A stretch of 64,000 nt of DNA, taken from positions 558,001 to 622,000 of the forward strand of contig NZ_FWFR01000001.1 of NCBI RefSeq assembly GCF_900172325.1. The letters are read 5' to 3'. Under the pieces are notes generated by a model. The model ran no database searches. It was given only the letters and a program-made list of their open reading frames with translations, and was not told the DNA's origin. This DNA comes from Oceanibacterium hippocampi (lineage in GTDB: Bacteria; Pseudomonadota; Alphaproteobacteria; Sneathiellales; Sneathiellaceae). Shown here in pieces: positions 45,908 to 56,427 of this stretch (the stretch's first letter is position 1; each line of letters begins with the position of its first letter). A program made the position numbers and the translations under genes.

Positions 45908-47110
45908 ATGGCTACCGGAATCAAGGACAAAGTCGCCATTCTCGGCATGGGCTGCTCGAAGTTCGGCGAACGCTGGGACATGAGCGCCGACGACCTGATG
46001 CTCGAGGCCTTCCGTGAGGGACTTGCGGACGCGGGTATCGAGAAGAACCAGATCGACGCCGCCTGGCTCTCGACCTGCTTCGATGAGGTCAGCGTCGGGA
46101 AGTCGGCGGTGCCGCTCTCGGAAGCCCTCCGCCTGCCCTATATCCCGGTCACCCGGGTCGAGAATTACTGCGCTTCCGGAACCGAGGCGTTCCGTGCCGC
46201 CGCCTATGCGGTGGCCTCGGGGGCTTGCGATTTCGCCCTCGCCCTCGGCGTCGAGAAACTCAAGGATACCGGCTATGGCGGCCTGCCGGTGCAGGGCCGC
46301 GGCCCGCTGGTGCCGATGTGGTGGGCCAATGTCACCGCGCCCGGCAGCTTCGCCCAGCTCGCCTCCGCCTACCGTGCCAAGCACGGCATCGACAAGGAGA
46401 CCTTCAAGCGCGCGATCGCCCATGTCTCGGTCAAGAGCCACGACAATGGCACGAAGAACCCGAAGGCCCATCTGCAGAAGGCGATCACCGAGGAACAGGC
46501 GATCAATGCGCCGATGATCGCCGAGCCGCTCGGCCTGTTCGATTGCTGCGGCGTCTCCGACGGCGCGGCCTGCGCCATCCTGACCCGCCCGGAGATTGCC
46601 GAGAGCCTCGGCAAGAAGGATCTTGTCTCGGTCAAGGCGCTCCAGCTCTCGGTCTCGAACGGCGTCGAATCCCAGCACAATTCCTGGGACGGCAGCCATT
46701 TCAAGACGACCCGGATCGCCGCCAAGCGGGCCTACCAGGAAGCCGGGATCGAGACGCCGCGCGAGCAGATCAGCATGTTCGAGGTGCATGACTGTTTCTC
46801 GGTCACCGAGCTGGTGACGATGGAGGACCTGTTCATCTCCGAGGAGGGTCAAGCGGTCAGTGACGTGCTCGACGGCTTCTACGATGCCGACGGCGGTGTC
46901 CCCTGCCAGATCGACGGCGGCCTGAAATGCTTCGGCCACCCGATCGGTGCCTCGGGGCTCCGCATGATGTACGAGATGTACCTGCAGATCCAGGGTCGGG
47001 CCGGCGCGCGGCAACTCGCCGATCCGGTCTTCGGCATGACCCACAACTTGGGTGGCTCGCCCTGGCGGAATGTCTCCTCGGTCTCGATCGTCGGCCGCTA
47101 CGGCGCCTGA
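45908..47110 (+). CDS. Thiolase family protein (acetyl-CoA acetyltransferase / SCP-x-like)
   Basis: A 400-residue thiolase of the SCP-x/lipid-transfer branch. The nucleophile is C88 in VENYCASGTEAFRAA, HDCFSVTE follows later, and the catalytic His and Asn-loop motif GHPIGASGLRM is intact, so it should be active. The C-terminus ends VSIVGRYGA. A GGGAGGAGAC ribosome-binding site precedes ATG. It pairs with the upstream HMG-CoA-synthase-like/DUF35 fusion, as thiolase and synthase pair in archaeal mevalonate synthesis and in PhlACB. Substrate cannot be told; acetoacetyl-CoA formation or retro-Claisen cleavage are possible. Confidence 0.86.
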   Translation: MATGIKDKVAILGMGCSKFGERWDMSADDLMLEAFREGLADAGIEKNQIDAAWLSTCFDEVSVGKSAVPLSEALRLPYIPVTRVENYCASGTEAFRAAAYAVASGACDFALALGVEKLKDTGYGGLPVQGRGPLVPMWWANVTAPGSFAQLASAYRAKHGIDKETFKRAIAHVSVKSHDNGTKNPKAHLQKAITEEQAINAPMIAEPLGLFDCCGVSDGAACAILTRPEIAESLGKKDLVSVKALQLSVSNGVESQHNSWDGSHFKTTRIAAKRAYQEAGIETPREQISMFEVHDCFSVTELVTMEDLFISEEGQAVSDVLDGFYDADGGVPCQIDGGLKCFGHPIGASGLRMMYEMYLQIQGRAGARQLADPVFGMTHNLGGSPWRNVSSVSIVGRYGA

Positions 47111-47217
47111 CGGCCGGGTCCCGGCGACCGGTCGGGCCAGGCAAAACTGCTTCCCGTCCGGCCACGGCTTCCGGGGCTGCGCGGCCACGGCGCGATCGAT
47201 AGGATGGCGGCGGCCGG

Positions 47218-47237
47218 CGCTTCCGCCGGCGGAAGCG
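47218..47237 (+). terminator. Hairpin downstream of the thiolase gene
   Basis: CGCTTCCG (47218-47225), loop CCGG, CGGAAGCG (47230-47237): a perfect 8 bp stem about 110 bp after the thiolase stop, followed by GGGTTCCC rather than a U-run. It could mark the operon end or start the EamA leader. Confidence 0.3.
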
Positions 47238-47328
47238 GGGTTCCCGATGCGGCGTAACGACGGACTGAGAGACGGCAGCGACCCGATGCGCGAGGACCGG
47301 CCGCGCGCGCCGGCGCGACGCTGACCGC

Positions 47329-48252
47329 ATGCGCTGGCCCCTCCTTGATCGCCTCTGGCGGCTGCCCTATCTGCTGCTCACGCTGACGGCGCTGTTCTGG
47401 TCGGGCAATTTCGTCGTCGGCCGGGCCGTCAACGAGGCGGTACCGCCGATCGGCCTGGCCTTCTGGCGCTGGGCGATCGCCTCGCTGATCATCCTGCCGT
47501 TCGCCTGGCCGCACCTGGTGCGCGCCTGGCCGGAAATCCGCCGCCACTGGGCGGTCATACTGCTTCTCTCGATCTTCGGCGTCTCGTGCTTCAACACGAT
47601 GGTCTATGTGGCGCTGACGACGACCACGGCGCTCAACGCGACGGTGGTGAACTCGTCGATGCCGGTGCTGATCGTCCTCTTCTCCTGGCTGTTCTTCCGC
47701 GACGGGGTCGGACTTCGCGGCGGGCTCGGCATCCTGATGTCGCTGATCGGCGTGCTGACGCTGATCTCCAAGGGGACGCTGGCGATCCTGCTCGGCCTAT
47801 CGTTCGGCGCCGGCGATCTCTGGGTGGTCGCCGCCGCGGCCTCCTACGCGATCTATTCCGCCTGCTTCCGGCTCCGTCCGGCGATCCATCCGCTGGCCTT
47901 CGTCGCCGCGTCCTTCCTGATCGGGGATTTCTTCCTGCTGCCGTTCTACGGCTGGGAGATCGCCTCGGGCTCGGTCATGCACCTGAACACGGTCACGGTC
48001 GCGAGCGTGCTCTACGTCGCGATCTTCCCGAGCCTGCTCGCCTATCTTTTCTGGAACCGCGGTATCGAGCTGGTCGGCGCCAACCGGACCGGCCTGTTCA
48101 TTCACCTGATGCCGGTTTTCGCCGGGCTGCTGGCGATTCTGCTGCTTGGCGAAACCCTGCACGCCTACCACGTGATTGGCATGGCGCTGGTCCTGTTCGG
48201 CGTCTGGCTGACCGCGACCGGACGGCGCAAAGCGAAAACGCCCCGGGCCTGA
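47329..48252 (+). CDS. EamA/DMT family transporter
   Basis: A 307-residue inner-membrane protein with ten hydrophobic segments in two EamA repeats (about 15-145 and 160-300). The first repeat shows FWSGNFVVGRAVNEAVPPIGLAFWRW, typical of the drug/metabolite transporter superfamily; the second ends LLLGETLHAYHVIGMALVLFGVWL. Substrate unknown; members export amino acids, nucleosides or other metabolites. Its last codons form half of a terminator hairpin shared with the convergent pckA. Confidence 0.88.
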   Translation: MRWPLLDRLWRLPYLLLTLTALFWSGNFVVGRAVNEAVPPIGLAFWRWAIASLIILPFAWPHLVRAWPEIRRHWAVILLLSIFGVSCFNTMVYVALTTTTALNATVVNSSMPVLIVLFSWLFFRDGVGLRGGLGILMSLIGVLTLISKGTLAILLGLSFGAGDLWVVAAAASYAIYSACFRLRPAIHPLAFVAASFLIGDFFLLPFYGWEIASGSVMHLNTVTVASVLYVAIFPSLLAYLFWNRGIELVGANRTGLFIHLMPVFAGLLAILLLGETLHAYHVIGMALVLFGVWLTATGRRKAKTPRA

Positions 48253-48265
48253 CGGCCGCGGGGCG
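48235..48265 (-). terminator. Terminator of pckA, overlapping the EamA gene end
   Basis: CGCCCCGGGCC (48239-48249), loop TGAC, GGCC-G-CGGGGCG (48254-48265) form an 11-pair stem with one bulge. On the minus strand it is followed by four T's (complement of 48235-48238), fitting termination of pckA 33 bp after its stop. On the plus strand the tract is CTTCTC, weaker. Confidence 0.7.
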
Positions 48266-48297
48266 CTTCTCGATCGACGAAAGCTGGCGGAATCGTA

Positions 48298-49905
<1,608 letters not shown>

Positions 49906-49982
49906 CAGGCGTCTCCCGAATGCCATGTTCCTGCCGTTAACAGGCACGAATTTGCCGCGTTCCCGACCGTTACATCAAGCAA

Positions 49983-50008
49983 CGCAAATATTTGCGAAAT
50001 CGTTTCGC
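49983..50008. promoter_or_regulatory. Overlapping palindromes upstream of pckA
   Basis: CGCAAATATTTGCG (49983-49996) is a perfect 14 bp dyad, and GCGAAA-TCG-TTTCGC (49994-50008) overlaps it as a second one. With flanks, the first matches the 16-base PurR consensus of E. coli at 13 positions, so a LacI/GalR-family protein is a fair guess; LacI-type PckR/CceR regulators are known for pckA in other alphaproteobacteria. The regulator is not in the window. Confidence 0.5.
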
Positions 50009-50088
50009 GACGATCGACCGCCGTTGCCCGGTGGAGCATGGTCAATGAAAAATAGATAGCCGGTCGGGGGGGTGCAACCGAAATCCCC

Positions 50089-50823
50089 TCAATCGGCCGT
50101 GGCGCCCCGGCTCTGCGCCTCTCCCACCAGTTCGACCAGGACGGCCCGGGCGTCCGCCGCATCAGCGATCCGGCGGGGGAAGGCGAGTCGAGCGGTTTCA
50201 CCGGCCAGCGCGAGGTCGATTCCCTCGCCGTCGATACCGGTCATCCGCCAGCCCCGGCCGGAGCGGCCGAGCAACCGGGTCGCGTAGAGATCGAGGGCGT
50301 CCGCATGATCGTCGTTCATGTGCGCGACGATTCCCTCTTCCGCCTCGGCCAGCGGATCGGCCACCGGCGCCAGCAGTTCGGCGGCCGCGATCGCGACGAT
50401 CCGCCCGAAGCCGGCCACTAGATGGGCTTCCGCCGGTTCGACCTGGTAGAGCGCGAAATCGCCGAAGCCGACATAACCGGCGGCGCCCGGGTGGCGACGG
50501 AGGAATCGCTCCGCTCCGGCCCCGCTCTTGTCGATCCGCGCGATCCCGCCCTGCAGGCTGAGACGGGGCCCGGTCAGGCGTTCGGCAAGGCCGGCGGTCC
50601 CGTCGAACAAGAGCGAGACGCGGGGATCGGCGATCAGGTTGGCGGTGTGGCGGGCGAGGCCGGACAGCAGCAGCAAGGGTCGCCCGGCCAGGTCGGTCGC
50701 GACCTGGACGAGCGAGGCATAGGGTCCGCCACCGGCCACGTCCAGTGTCGCCAGTGTCGCCGTCCCGGTACCGCGCAACAGGCGCCGCGCCTCGACCGCC
50801 GCCGCGTCGTCGAAATCCGTCAT
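50089..50823 (-). CDS. HugZ-like pyridoxamine 5'-phosphate oxidase-fold protein with DUF2470
   Basis: A 244-residue protein. Residues 1-150 form the split-barrel flavin- or heme-binding fold (TLATLDVAGGGPYASLVQV, LLLLSGLARHTANL, VSLLFD). Residues about 165-240 form DUF2470, opening HMNDDHADALDLYA. This pairing is that of HugZ-type heme oxygenases and related proteins, whose heme site uses a C-terminal histidine. No heme-uptake genes are adjacent, so heme breakdown is possible but not shown. A stable hairpin (50844-50863) lies 20 bp upstream of the start. Confidence 0.78.
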   Translation of the reverse strand: MTDFDDAAAVEARRLLRGTGTATLATLDVAGGGPYASLVQVATDLAGRPLLLLSGLARHTANLIADPRVSLLFDGTAGLAERLTGPRLSLQGGIARIDKSGAGAERFLRRHPGAAGYVGFGDFALYQVEPAEAHLVAGFGRIVAIAAAELLAPVADPLAEAEEGIVAHMNDDHADALDLYATRLLGRSGRGWRMTGIDGEGIDLALAGETARLAFPRRIADAADARAVLVELVGEAQSRGATAD

Positions 50824-50843
50824 TCCGTCACCCGATAAGACCG

Positions 50844-50940
50844 CCGTGGCGATACCGCCACGGAGCAGACCCTAGCCGACCGGGCGCGGGAGGCAAGGGC
50901 GCGGGTACCGATCGAAGTGGGCGATTCCGCGAACGGAATC
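50844..50940. promoter_or_regulatory. Two hairpins in the HugZ-like/MATE divergent gap
   Basis: CCGTGGCG-ATAC-CGCCACGG (50844-50863) is a perfect 8 bp stem with a tetraloop, 20 bp before the HugZ-like start. GATTCCG-CGAA-CGGAATC (50923-50940) is a perfect 7 bp stem with a tetraloop. Neither has a U-run. They may be operators or leader-RNA structures in the 233 bp gap. Confidence 0.35.
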
Positions 50941-51056
50941 CAGTATGGTCAATTCCCGCGCTGTCGGTGGCGCCAGTAGCCCGATGCGTCTGGACCCCTC
51001 CACGAATGTGATTGATCGACGATGACGTTTCCCAGGCAATCCGACCGGTGGCGCCC

Positions 51057-52442
51057 ATGGCAAGTCCGCAACTGAACATCCGGCAGGGTACGGTCGGTCC
51101 GCCGGCGCAGGGCCTGGCCGAGCACCTCGGCCGGACGGCCCGTCTCGCCGCGCCGGTCGTGGTCAGCCGCATGGGGATGCTGGTCCTCGTCTCGGTCGAC
51201 ACCATGATGACCGGGCTGCATGCGAGCAACGAGCTCGCCTATCTCGCGCTCGGCTCGGCGCCGATGGTCATGCTGCTGTTGCTCGGCGTCGGCATGCTGA
51301 TGGGCACCGCGGTGATGACCGCCCAGGCCTGGGGCGCCGAGGAATACGGGCGCTGCGGGGCGATCTGGCGGGTCGGCCTGAAACATGCGCTCGGCATCGG
51401 CATCGTCTGGGGCGTGATCTGCCTGTTCGGCGAATTCTTCTATGCCGCGATCGGCCAGGAGGCCGATCTCGCGGCGGGCGCCGGCCGGGTGCTCGCCACC
51501 TTCGCCTGGCAGATGCCGGCACTGCTGCTCTACGTCGTTACAACGATGTTCCTGGAGGCGCTGAACCGGCCGCTGCCCGGGCTCGTCGTCATGGTCGTCG
51601 TCAACATCCTGAACATCGGCCTCAATCATGTCCTGATCGGCGGCGGCTTCGGCGTCCCGGCGATGGGAGCGGTCGGTGCGGTCGCCGCGACAGGGATCCT
51701 TCGCTGGCTCGCCGCGATCCTGCTGATTCTCTATGTGCTGACGATGGCCGGGCGAGACCGTTACGGCATCTTCGCGCCGTCCGGCGAGATCGCGGAGCTC
51801 GGCCGGAGTCTCCGCCGGATCGGCTATCCGATGGCGCTGGCCCAGGGGTCGGAAACCGCCGCCTTCATGATGATCATGATTTTCGCCGGCTATCTCGGAA
51901 CCGAAACGACCGCGGCCTACCAGATCTGCATCAACCTGCTGTCGCTCGCCTTCATGGCCGCCGTCGGCACCGGGGCAGCGACCGGAATCCGCGTCGGCAA
52001 CGCCGTCGGGCGCCGCGACCCGCGCGGCATGGCGATCGCGGGCTGGGCGGGCCTTTTCCTGAACGGCATCGTGACCTTGCTGCTGTCAGTGGTGTTCCTG
52101 ACCCTGCCCGATCGGCTGGCCGGCTTCTATTCGGCCGACCCGGCCCTGCTTGCCGTGGCCGTCCCGGCGGTCTTCCTCTGCGCCTTCGTGCTCATCCCGG
52201 ACGGGGCACAGGGCGTTCTGATCGGCGCGCTGCGCGGAGCCGGCGACGTCTGGGTGCCGCTGGTCATGCAGGTCACCGCCTTCTGGCTGCTGACGGTTCC
52301 GATCGCCGCCTACATGTGCTTCGTCGTCGAGAGCGGCGCGCGCGGGCTGGTCATGTCGATCCTGCCGGGCGTGATCGTCGCGACGCTTCTTGGCGCGTTG
52401 CGTTTCCACTATGTTACGAAACGGGGCGGGCGCCGCATTTAG
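51057..52442 (+). CDS. MATE family efflux transporter
   Basis: A 461-residue inner-membrane exporter with about 12 hydrophobic segments in two MatE repeats. Entry is RTARLAAPVVVSRMGMLVLVS with the conserved VSVDTMMTG; the second repeat has YPMALAQGSETAAFMMIMIF and ends GVIVATLLGALRFHYV. MATE proteins use sodium or proton gradients to expel drugs or metabolites; substrate unknown. ATG at 51057 is favoured; an upstream TTG would add 15 unlike residues. It lies 82 bp before chvI. Confidence 0.88.
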   Translation: MASPQLNIRQGTVGPPAQGLAEHLGRTARLAAPVVVSRMGMLVLVSVDTMMTGLHASNELAYLALGSAPMVMLLLLGVGMLMGTAVMTAQAWGAEEYGRCGAIWRVGLKHALGIGIVWGVICLFGEFFYAAIGQEADLAAGAGRVLATFAWQMPALLLYVVTTMFLEALNRPLPGLVVMVVVNILNIGLNHVLIGGGFGVPAMGAVGAVAATGILRWLAAILLILYVLTMAGRDRYGIFAPSGEIAELGRSLRRIGYPMALAQGSETAAFMMIMIFAGYLGTETTAAYQICINLLSLAFMAAVGTGAATGIRVGNAVGRRDPRGMAIAGWAGLFLNGIVTLLLSVVFLTLPDRLAGFYSADPALLAVAVPAVFLCAFVLIPDGAQGVLIGALRGAGDVWVPLVMQVTAFWLLTVPIAAYMCFVVESGARGLVMSILPGVIVATLLGALRFHYVTKRGGRRI

Positions 52443-52524
52443 GCCCATCTTCGGCCCCAATTCGGCCGGAACGGCGGGATTACATGGGCCGGGCGCGCCG
52501 CAGACGGATATCCGGGGGTGAAGT

Positions 52525-53226
52525 GTGAAACCAATGATCGCCCTGGTCGACGACGACCAGAACATCCTGACCTCGGTCTCGATCATGCTCGAGGCCGAAG
52601 GTTACGATGTGCGGACCTATCCGGACGGCGAACAGGCCCTTAACGGGGTCGCCGATCATCCACCGGACCTGATGGTGCTCGATATCAAGATGCCCCGGAT
52701 GGACGGCATGGAGACGCTCAACCGTCTGCGCCGGAACTCGGCCCTTCCGGTGATCTTCCTGACCTCGCGCGACGACGAGATCGACGAGGTGCTGGGGCTG
52801 AAACTGGGTGCCGACGATTACATCCGGAAGCCGTTCTCCCAGCGTCTCCTGCTCGAGCGGATCCGCGCCGTGCTCCGCCGCGCCCGCCCGCGCGAAGAGG
52901 GTGTGCCCGAGGACGGCGATTCCAAGCCGCTGGTTCGCGGCAACATGACGCTCGACCCGAATCGTCATCTCTGTACCTGGAAGGGCGAGGAGATCACGCT
53001 CACCGTCACCGAGTTCCTGATTCTACAGGCGCTCGCCCAGCGTCCCGGTCACGTGAAGACGCGCGACCAGCTGATGGATACCGCCTACGACGACAATATC
53101 TATGTCGACGACCGGACGATCGACAGCCACATCAAGCGACTGCGCAAGAAGTTCAAGGCGGCCGACGACAGCTTCAACGCGATCGAGACGCTTTACGGCG
53201 TCGGCTACCGCTACCGGGTCGAGTAG
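52525..53226 (+). CDS. chvI: ChvI-type response regulator
   Basis: OmpR-family regulator, 233 residues. The receiver domain has D9-D11, phosphorylation site D53 ([13 protein letters not shown]) and the [12 protein letters not shown] region. The winged helix (about 135-233) has [26 protein letters not shown] and ends GVGYRYRVE. With ChvG it controls envelope, acid and carbon responses in Agrobacterium, Sinorhizobium (ExoS/ChvI) and Brucella (BvrS/R). GTG start follows a GGGGGTGAA stretch. The kinase gene begins 9 bp later. Confidence 0.95.
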   Translation: MKPMIALVDDDQNILTSVSIMLEAEGYDVRTYPDGEQALNGVADHPPDLMVLDIKMPRMDGMETLNRLRRNSALPVIFLTSRDDEIDEVLGLKLGADDYIRKPFSQRLLLERIRAVLRRARPREEGVPEDGDSKPLVRGNMTLDPNRHLCTWKGEEITLTVTEFLILQALAQRPGHVKTRDQLMDTAYDDNIYVDDRTIDSHIKRLRKKFKAADDSFNAIETLYGVGYRYRVE

Positions 53227-53235
53227 GGAGACCGG

Positions 53236-54900
53236 ATGACAGCGTCGCCGCCGCTACGGGCGGACGGGCCGGGCACCGGCTCGGCCAGCGCGGTCCGCCG
53301 GCGCTGGCCGTTCTCCTCGCTGACCGGCCGGATTCTCGCGATCAATGTCGTCGCGCTCGTCCTCATGGTCGGCGGCATCTTCTATCTCGACCAGTTCCGC
53401 TCCGGCCTGATCGAGGCGCGCATCCACTCGCTCAGGACCGAGGCGACGCTGATCGCCGGGGCGCTCGGCGAGGCGGCACTCCGCCATACCTCGGAATCCA
53501 GTGCCAGCACGGAGCTGACGCTGCGCAACGAGGCGACCCCCGGCATCCTGCGGCGGATGATGGTGCCGCTGCGCAGTACCGCCTTCCTGTTCGACGAGGA
53601 TGGCGTGCTGGTTGCCGACAGCCGCCGGCTGATCGCCGCCGGACGCGAGGTGCTGATCGAGCCCTTGCCGCCGCCGGAGGAATCGAGCTGGCCGACCGAG
53701 GTGGCCGAGGAGGCCTATGACGCGATTGCCGAGGTACTTGGCTCGGACGACGATCTGACGCCCTACATCGACCGGCTGACGCCGCGCTTCGAGGATTTCG
53801 AGGAGGCGGTGCTGGCGCTTTCGGGCGAAAGCGCCGAGCGTCTGCGGCGGCATATCTCGGGTCGCACCATGATCAGCGCGGCGATCCCGGTACAGGGCCT
53901 GAAACAGGTCCTCGGTGTGCTCGTGATCGTCACCGACAGCCGTCAGATCGACGAGACGGTGCGCTCCGAACAGCTTACGACACTCATGGTCCTGGCCGGC
54001 ACGCTCGGCGTGACCGCGCTGCTGTCGCTGTTCTTCGCGAGCACGATCGCGCGACCGATTCGCCGTCTCGCGCTGGCTGCTGAGCGGGTCCGCAAGGGCA
54101 TTGGCAGGCGCGCCGACATCCCCGATTTCCGCCGCCGCGGCGACGAAATCGGGGACCTGTCCGGGGCGCTCCGCGAGATGACCCGGGCGCTCTACCGGCG
54201 GATCGACGCGACCGAGAGTTTCGCCGCCGACGTCGCCCACGAGCTCAAGAACCCGCTGACCTCCCTGTCGAGCGCCGTCGAGACGCTGCAGCGCGACGTC
54301 GACCCGGACAAGCGCGCGCTGCTGCAGAAGATCATCCGCGACGATGTCGGCCGGCTCGACCGGCTGATCAGCGACATCTCCAATGCCTCCCGTCTTGACG
54401 CCGAACTCTCGCGGTCGGAAACAGAGGATGTCGACATGGGCGAGCTGCTCGACCGGGTGGTCGAGGTCTATCGCGCGACCCAGCCGGCCAGCCTGCCGCC
54501 GATCACCGTGGATGTCGGCAACGGCGACCCCCTGATCGTCGCCGGTCTCGAGATCCGGCTGGGCCAGGTGATCCGGAACCTGATCGACAATGCCCGCACG
54601 TTCACGCCCGAAGGGGGCTCGATAAGGCTGCGCGGCTATCGCGACGACGACGACGTGATCATCGAGGTCGAGGACGACGGGCCCGGCATTCCCGAGGCCA
54701 AGCGCCAGGCGATCTTCGACCGCTTCTATTCCGAACGTCCGCGGGGCGAGGCATTCGGCACCCATTCCGGGCTCGGGCTCAGCATTTCCAAGCAGATCAT
54801 CGAGGCCCATGGCGGCGCGATATCGGCGGAGAACCGCCGCAGGCCCGGTGGTGGCGTGATCGGCGCACGGTTCCGGATCGTTCTGCCGGCCCGATCCTGA
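53236..54900 (+). CDS. chvG: ChvG/ExoS/BvrS-type sensor histidine kinase
   Basis: Inner-membrane sensor kinase, 554 residues. Two membrane helices (about 36-55 and 245-267) flank a periplasmic domain of some 190 residues with the stimulator-domain signature LIAGALGEAALRH. A HAMP domain follows (ASTIARPIRRLALAAERVR). The H-box is ADVAHELKNPLTSLSSAVE, the N-box is IRNLIDNARTF, and the G-boxes are VEDDGPGIPE and HSGLGLSISKQIIEAHGG. Partner of ChvI; hprK follows after 89 bp, linking the system with the PTS. Confidence 0.95.
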   Translation: MTASPPLRADGPGTGSASAVRRRWPFSSLTGRILAINVVALVLMVGGIFYLDQFRSGLIEARIHSLRTEATLIAGALGEAALRHTSESSASTELTLRNEATPGILRRMMVPLRSTAFLFDEDGVLVADSRRLIAAGREVLIEPLPPPEESSWPTEVAEEAYDAIAEVLGSDDDLTPYIDRLTPRFEDFEEAVLALSGESAERLRRHISGRTMISAAIPVQGLKQVLGVLVIVTDSRQIDETVRSEQLTTLMVLAGTLGVTALLSLFFASTIARPIRRLALAAERVRKGIGRRADIPDFRRRGDEIGDLSGALREMTRALYRRIDATESFAADVAHELKNPLTSLSSAVETLQRDVDPDKRALLQKIIRDDVGRLDRLISDISNASRLDAELSRSETEDVDMGELLDRVVEVYRATQPASLPPITVDVGNGDPLIVAGLEIRLGQVIRNLIDNARTFTPEGGSIRLRGYRDDDDVIIEVEDDGPGIPEAKRQAIFDRFYSERPRGEAFGTHSGLGLSISKQIIEAHGGAISAENRRRPGGGVIGARFRIVLPARS

Positions 54901-54989
54901 GCGGACCGGCCAGGGGCGCTGCCCGGGCCCCGCGCGATCCGACGATCCGGTCATTGACTGGGCCGGTCCGATAGCGCACCTTCCGGGCC

Positions 54990-55463
54990 ATGATGGCGCT
55001 TCATGGCACCTGTGTCGCGATCGAGGAACGGGGCATCCTGCTGCTCGGGCCTTCCGGTAGCGGAAAATCGGATCTCGCGCTGCGCCTGATCGACGGCGGC
55101 GCGTTGCTGGTCGCCGACGACCAGGTGACGATCACGCGCCGCGCAGGCCGCCTGTTCGCCGCCTCTCCGCCCACGATTGCCGGACTTCTCGAGCTTCGCG
55201 GTGTCGGCATCGTCCGGATGCCGGCGCTGGCGGAAGTCGAACTGGCACTGGCGGTTTCGCTCGTCGATCCGGCCACGGTCGAACGGTTGCCTGGGAACGC
55301 CGACTACGAGATTGACGGCATCGCGCTGCCGCTGCTCCTTCTGGCGGCCTTCGAAAGCGCGACGCCAGCCAAGATCCGTCTCGCCCTGCCCCGGCTGGCC
55401 ATGCTTCGCGCGGATGACGAACCCTTGACAGCGGCACCGGTAACGGTGCTTCGGGGACGATGA
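54990..55463 (+). CDS. hprK: HPr kinase/phosphorylase, short alphaproteobacterial form
   Basis: Phosphorylates or dephosphorylates a serine of HPr. At 157 residues it has only the C-terminal catalytic half of the roughly 310-residue Gram-positive enzyme. Walker A is LLGPSGSGKSDLALRLID (GPSGSGKS at 20-27), LVADDQ follows, and GIVRMP and the terminal region are family-like. The stop overlaps the rapZ start (ATGA). With EIIA and HPr downstream it forms a regulatory PTS with no sugar permease here. Confidence 0.92.
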   Translation: MMALHGTCVAIEERGILLLGPSGSGKSDLALRLIDGGALLVADDQVTITRRAGRLFAASPPTIAGLLELRGVGIVRMPALAEVELALAVSLVDPATVERLPGNADYEIDGIALPLLLLAAFESATPAKIRLALPRLAMLRADDEPLTAAPVTVLRGR

Positions 55464-56365
55464 GCAACATCGCTGCAACGGCTGCCGGATCCGAGGGCGA
55501 CCGCCCGGAACGGGCGCGGGTGCTGCTCGTGTCGGGCCTCTCGGGCGCCGGCAAGACCTCGGCCCTGAAGGTTCTCGAGGATCTCGGCTGGGAGGTTGTC
55601 GACAATCTGCCGCTCAAGCTCATCGACGAGCTTCTCAACCCGCAATCGCTGACCCGGGAAAGCGCGATCGCCGTCGGCATCGACAGCCGGACGCGGCAGT
55701 TCAGCGCCGAGGATTTCACCCGCCACGCGGCAACGCTCGGCCGGCGCGACGACATCGACTGCAAGATCCTCTATTTCGATTGCGACGACGAGGTCCTGAA
55801 CCGGCGCTTCATGGCGACCCGACGCCGCCACCCGCTTGCCGTCGACCGCCCGGTGATGGAGGGAATAGCGAGCGAGCGCGCGCTGCTGCGCGAGGTCCAG
55901 GCCCATGCCGACCACGTGATCGACAGTTCCGCGCTCACCCTGCCCGAATTGCAACGTCGGCTGAGCGACAACTTCGCGCTGGTCGGCCGGCACGACATGC
56001 ATGTCACCGTGCTGTCCTTCTCCTACCGCCAGGGCGTGCCGCGCGATGCCGACATGGTCTTCGACGCCCGCTTCCTGAACAATCCGTTCTACAGCGAATC
56101 CCTGCGGGCCAAGGATGGGCGAGACCCGGAAGTCGCCGAATTCATCCGCCGCGAAGCGGTGCTGGAGGAGTTCATGTCCGGGCTCAAGCGCTTTCTCCTG
56201 CCGCTGCTGCCGCATTACGTGCGCCAGGGAAAAACCTATCTCACCATTGCCGTCGGATGCACCGGCGGCCAGCATCGGTCGGTGTTCGTGGCCGGCCTGA
56301 TTTCCGAGCTGCTGGACGAGGCGGGATACAGGCCACGTGTCCGGCACCGGGACTTGCAGGTCTAG
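55460..56365 (+). CDS. rapZ: RNase adapter / nucleotide-binding protein RapZ
   Basis: A 301-residue P-loop protein. Walker A GLSGAGKTS is at 26-34, followed by LEDLGWEVVDNLPLKLI; the middle has YFDCDDEVLNRRF and SFSYRQGVP; the C-terminus has VGCTGGQHRSVF. In E. coli, RapZ delivers the GlmZ sRNA to RNase E and senses glucosamine 6-phosphate; whether that holds in alphaproteobacteria is not shown. It overlaps hprK and precedes the EIIA gene by 62 bp. Confidence 0.93.
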   Translation: MSNIAATAAGSEGDRPERARVLLVSGLSGAGKTSALKVLEDLGWEVVDNLPLKLIDELLNPQSLTRESAIAVGIDSRTRQFSAEDFTRHAATLGRRDDIDCKILYFDCDDEVLNRRFMATRRRHPLAVDRPVMEGIASERALLREVQAHADHVIDSSALTLPELQRRLSDNFALVGRHDMHVTVLSFSYRQGVPRDADMVFDARFLNNPFYSESLRAKDGRDPEVAEFIRREAVLEEFMSGLKRFLLPLLPHYVRQGKTYLTIAVGCTGGQHRSVFVAGLISELLDEAGYRPRVRHRDLQV

Positions 56366-56427
56366 ACGCGGCGACATGGCCATGCGAACAATGCGCAATC
56401 AGAGCCGCTGATACGGACGGAAACTCG

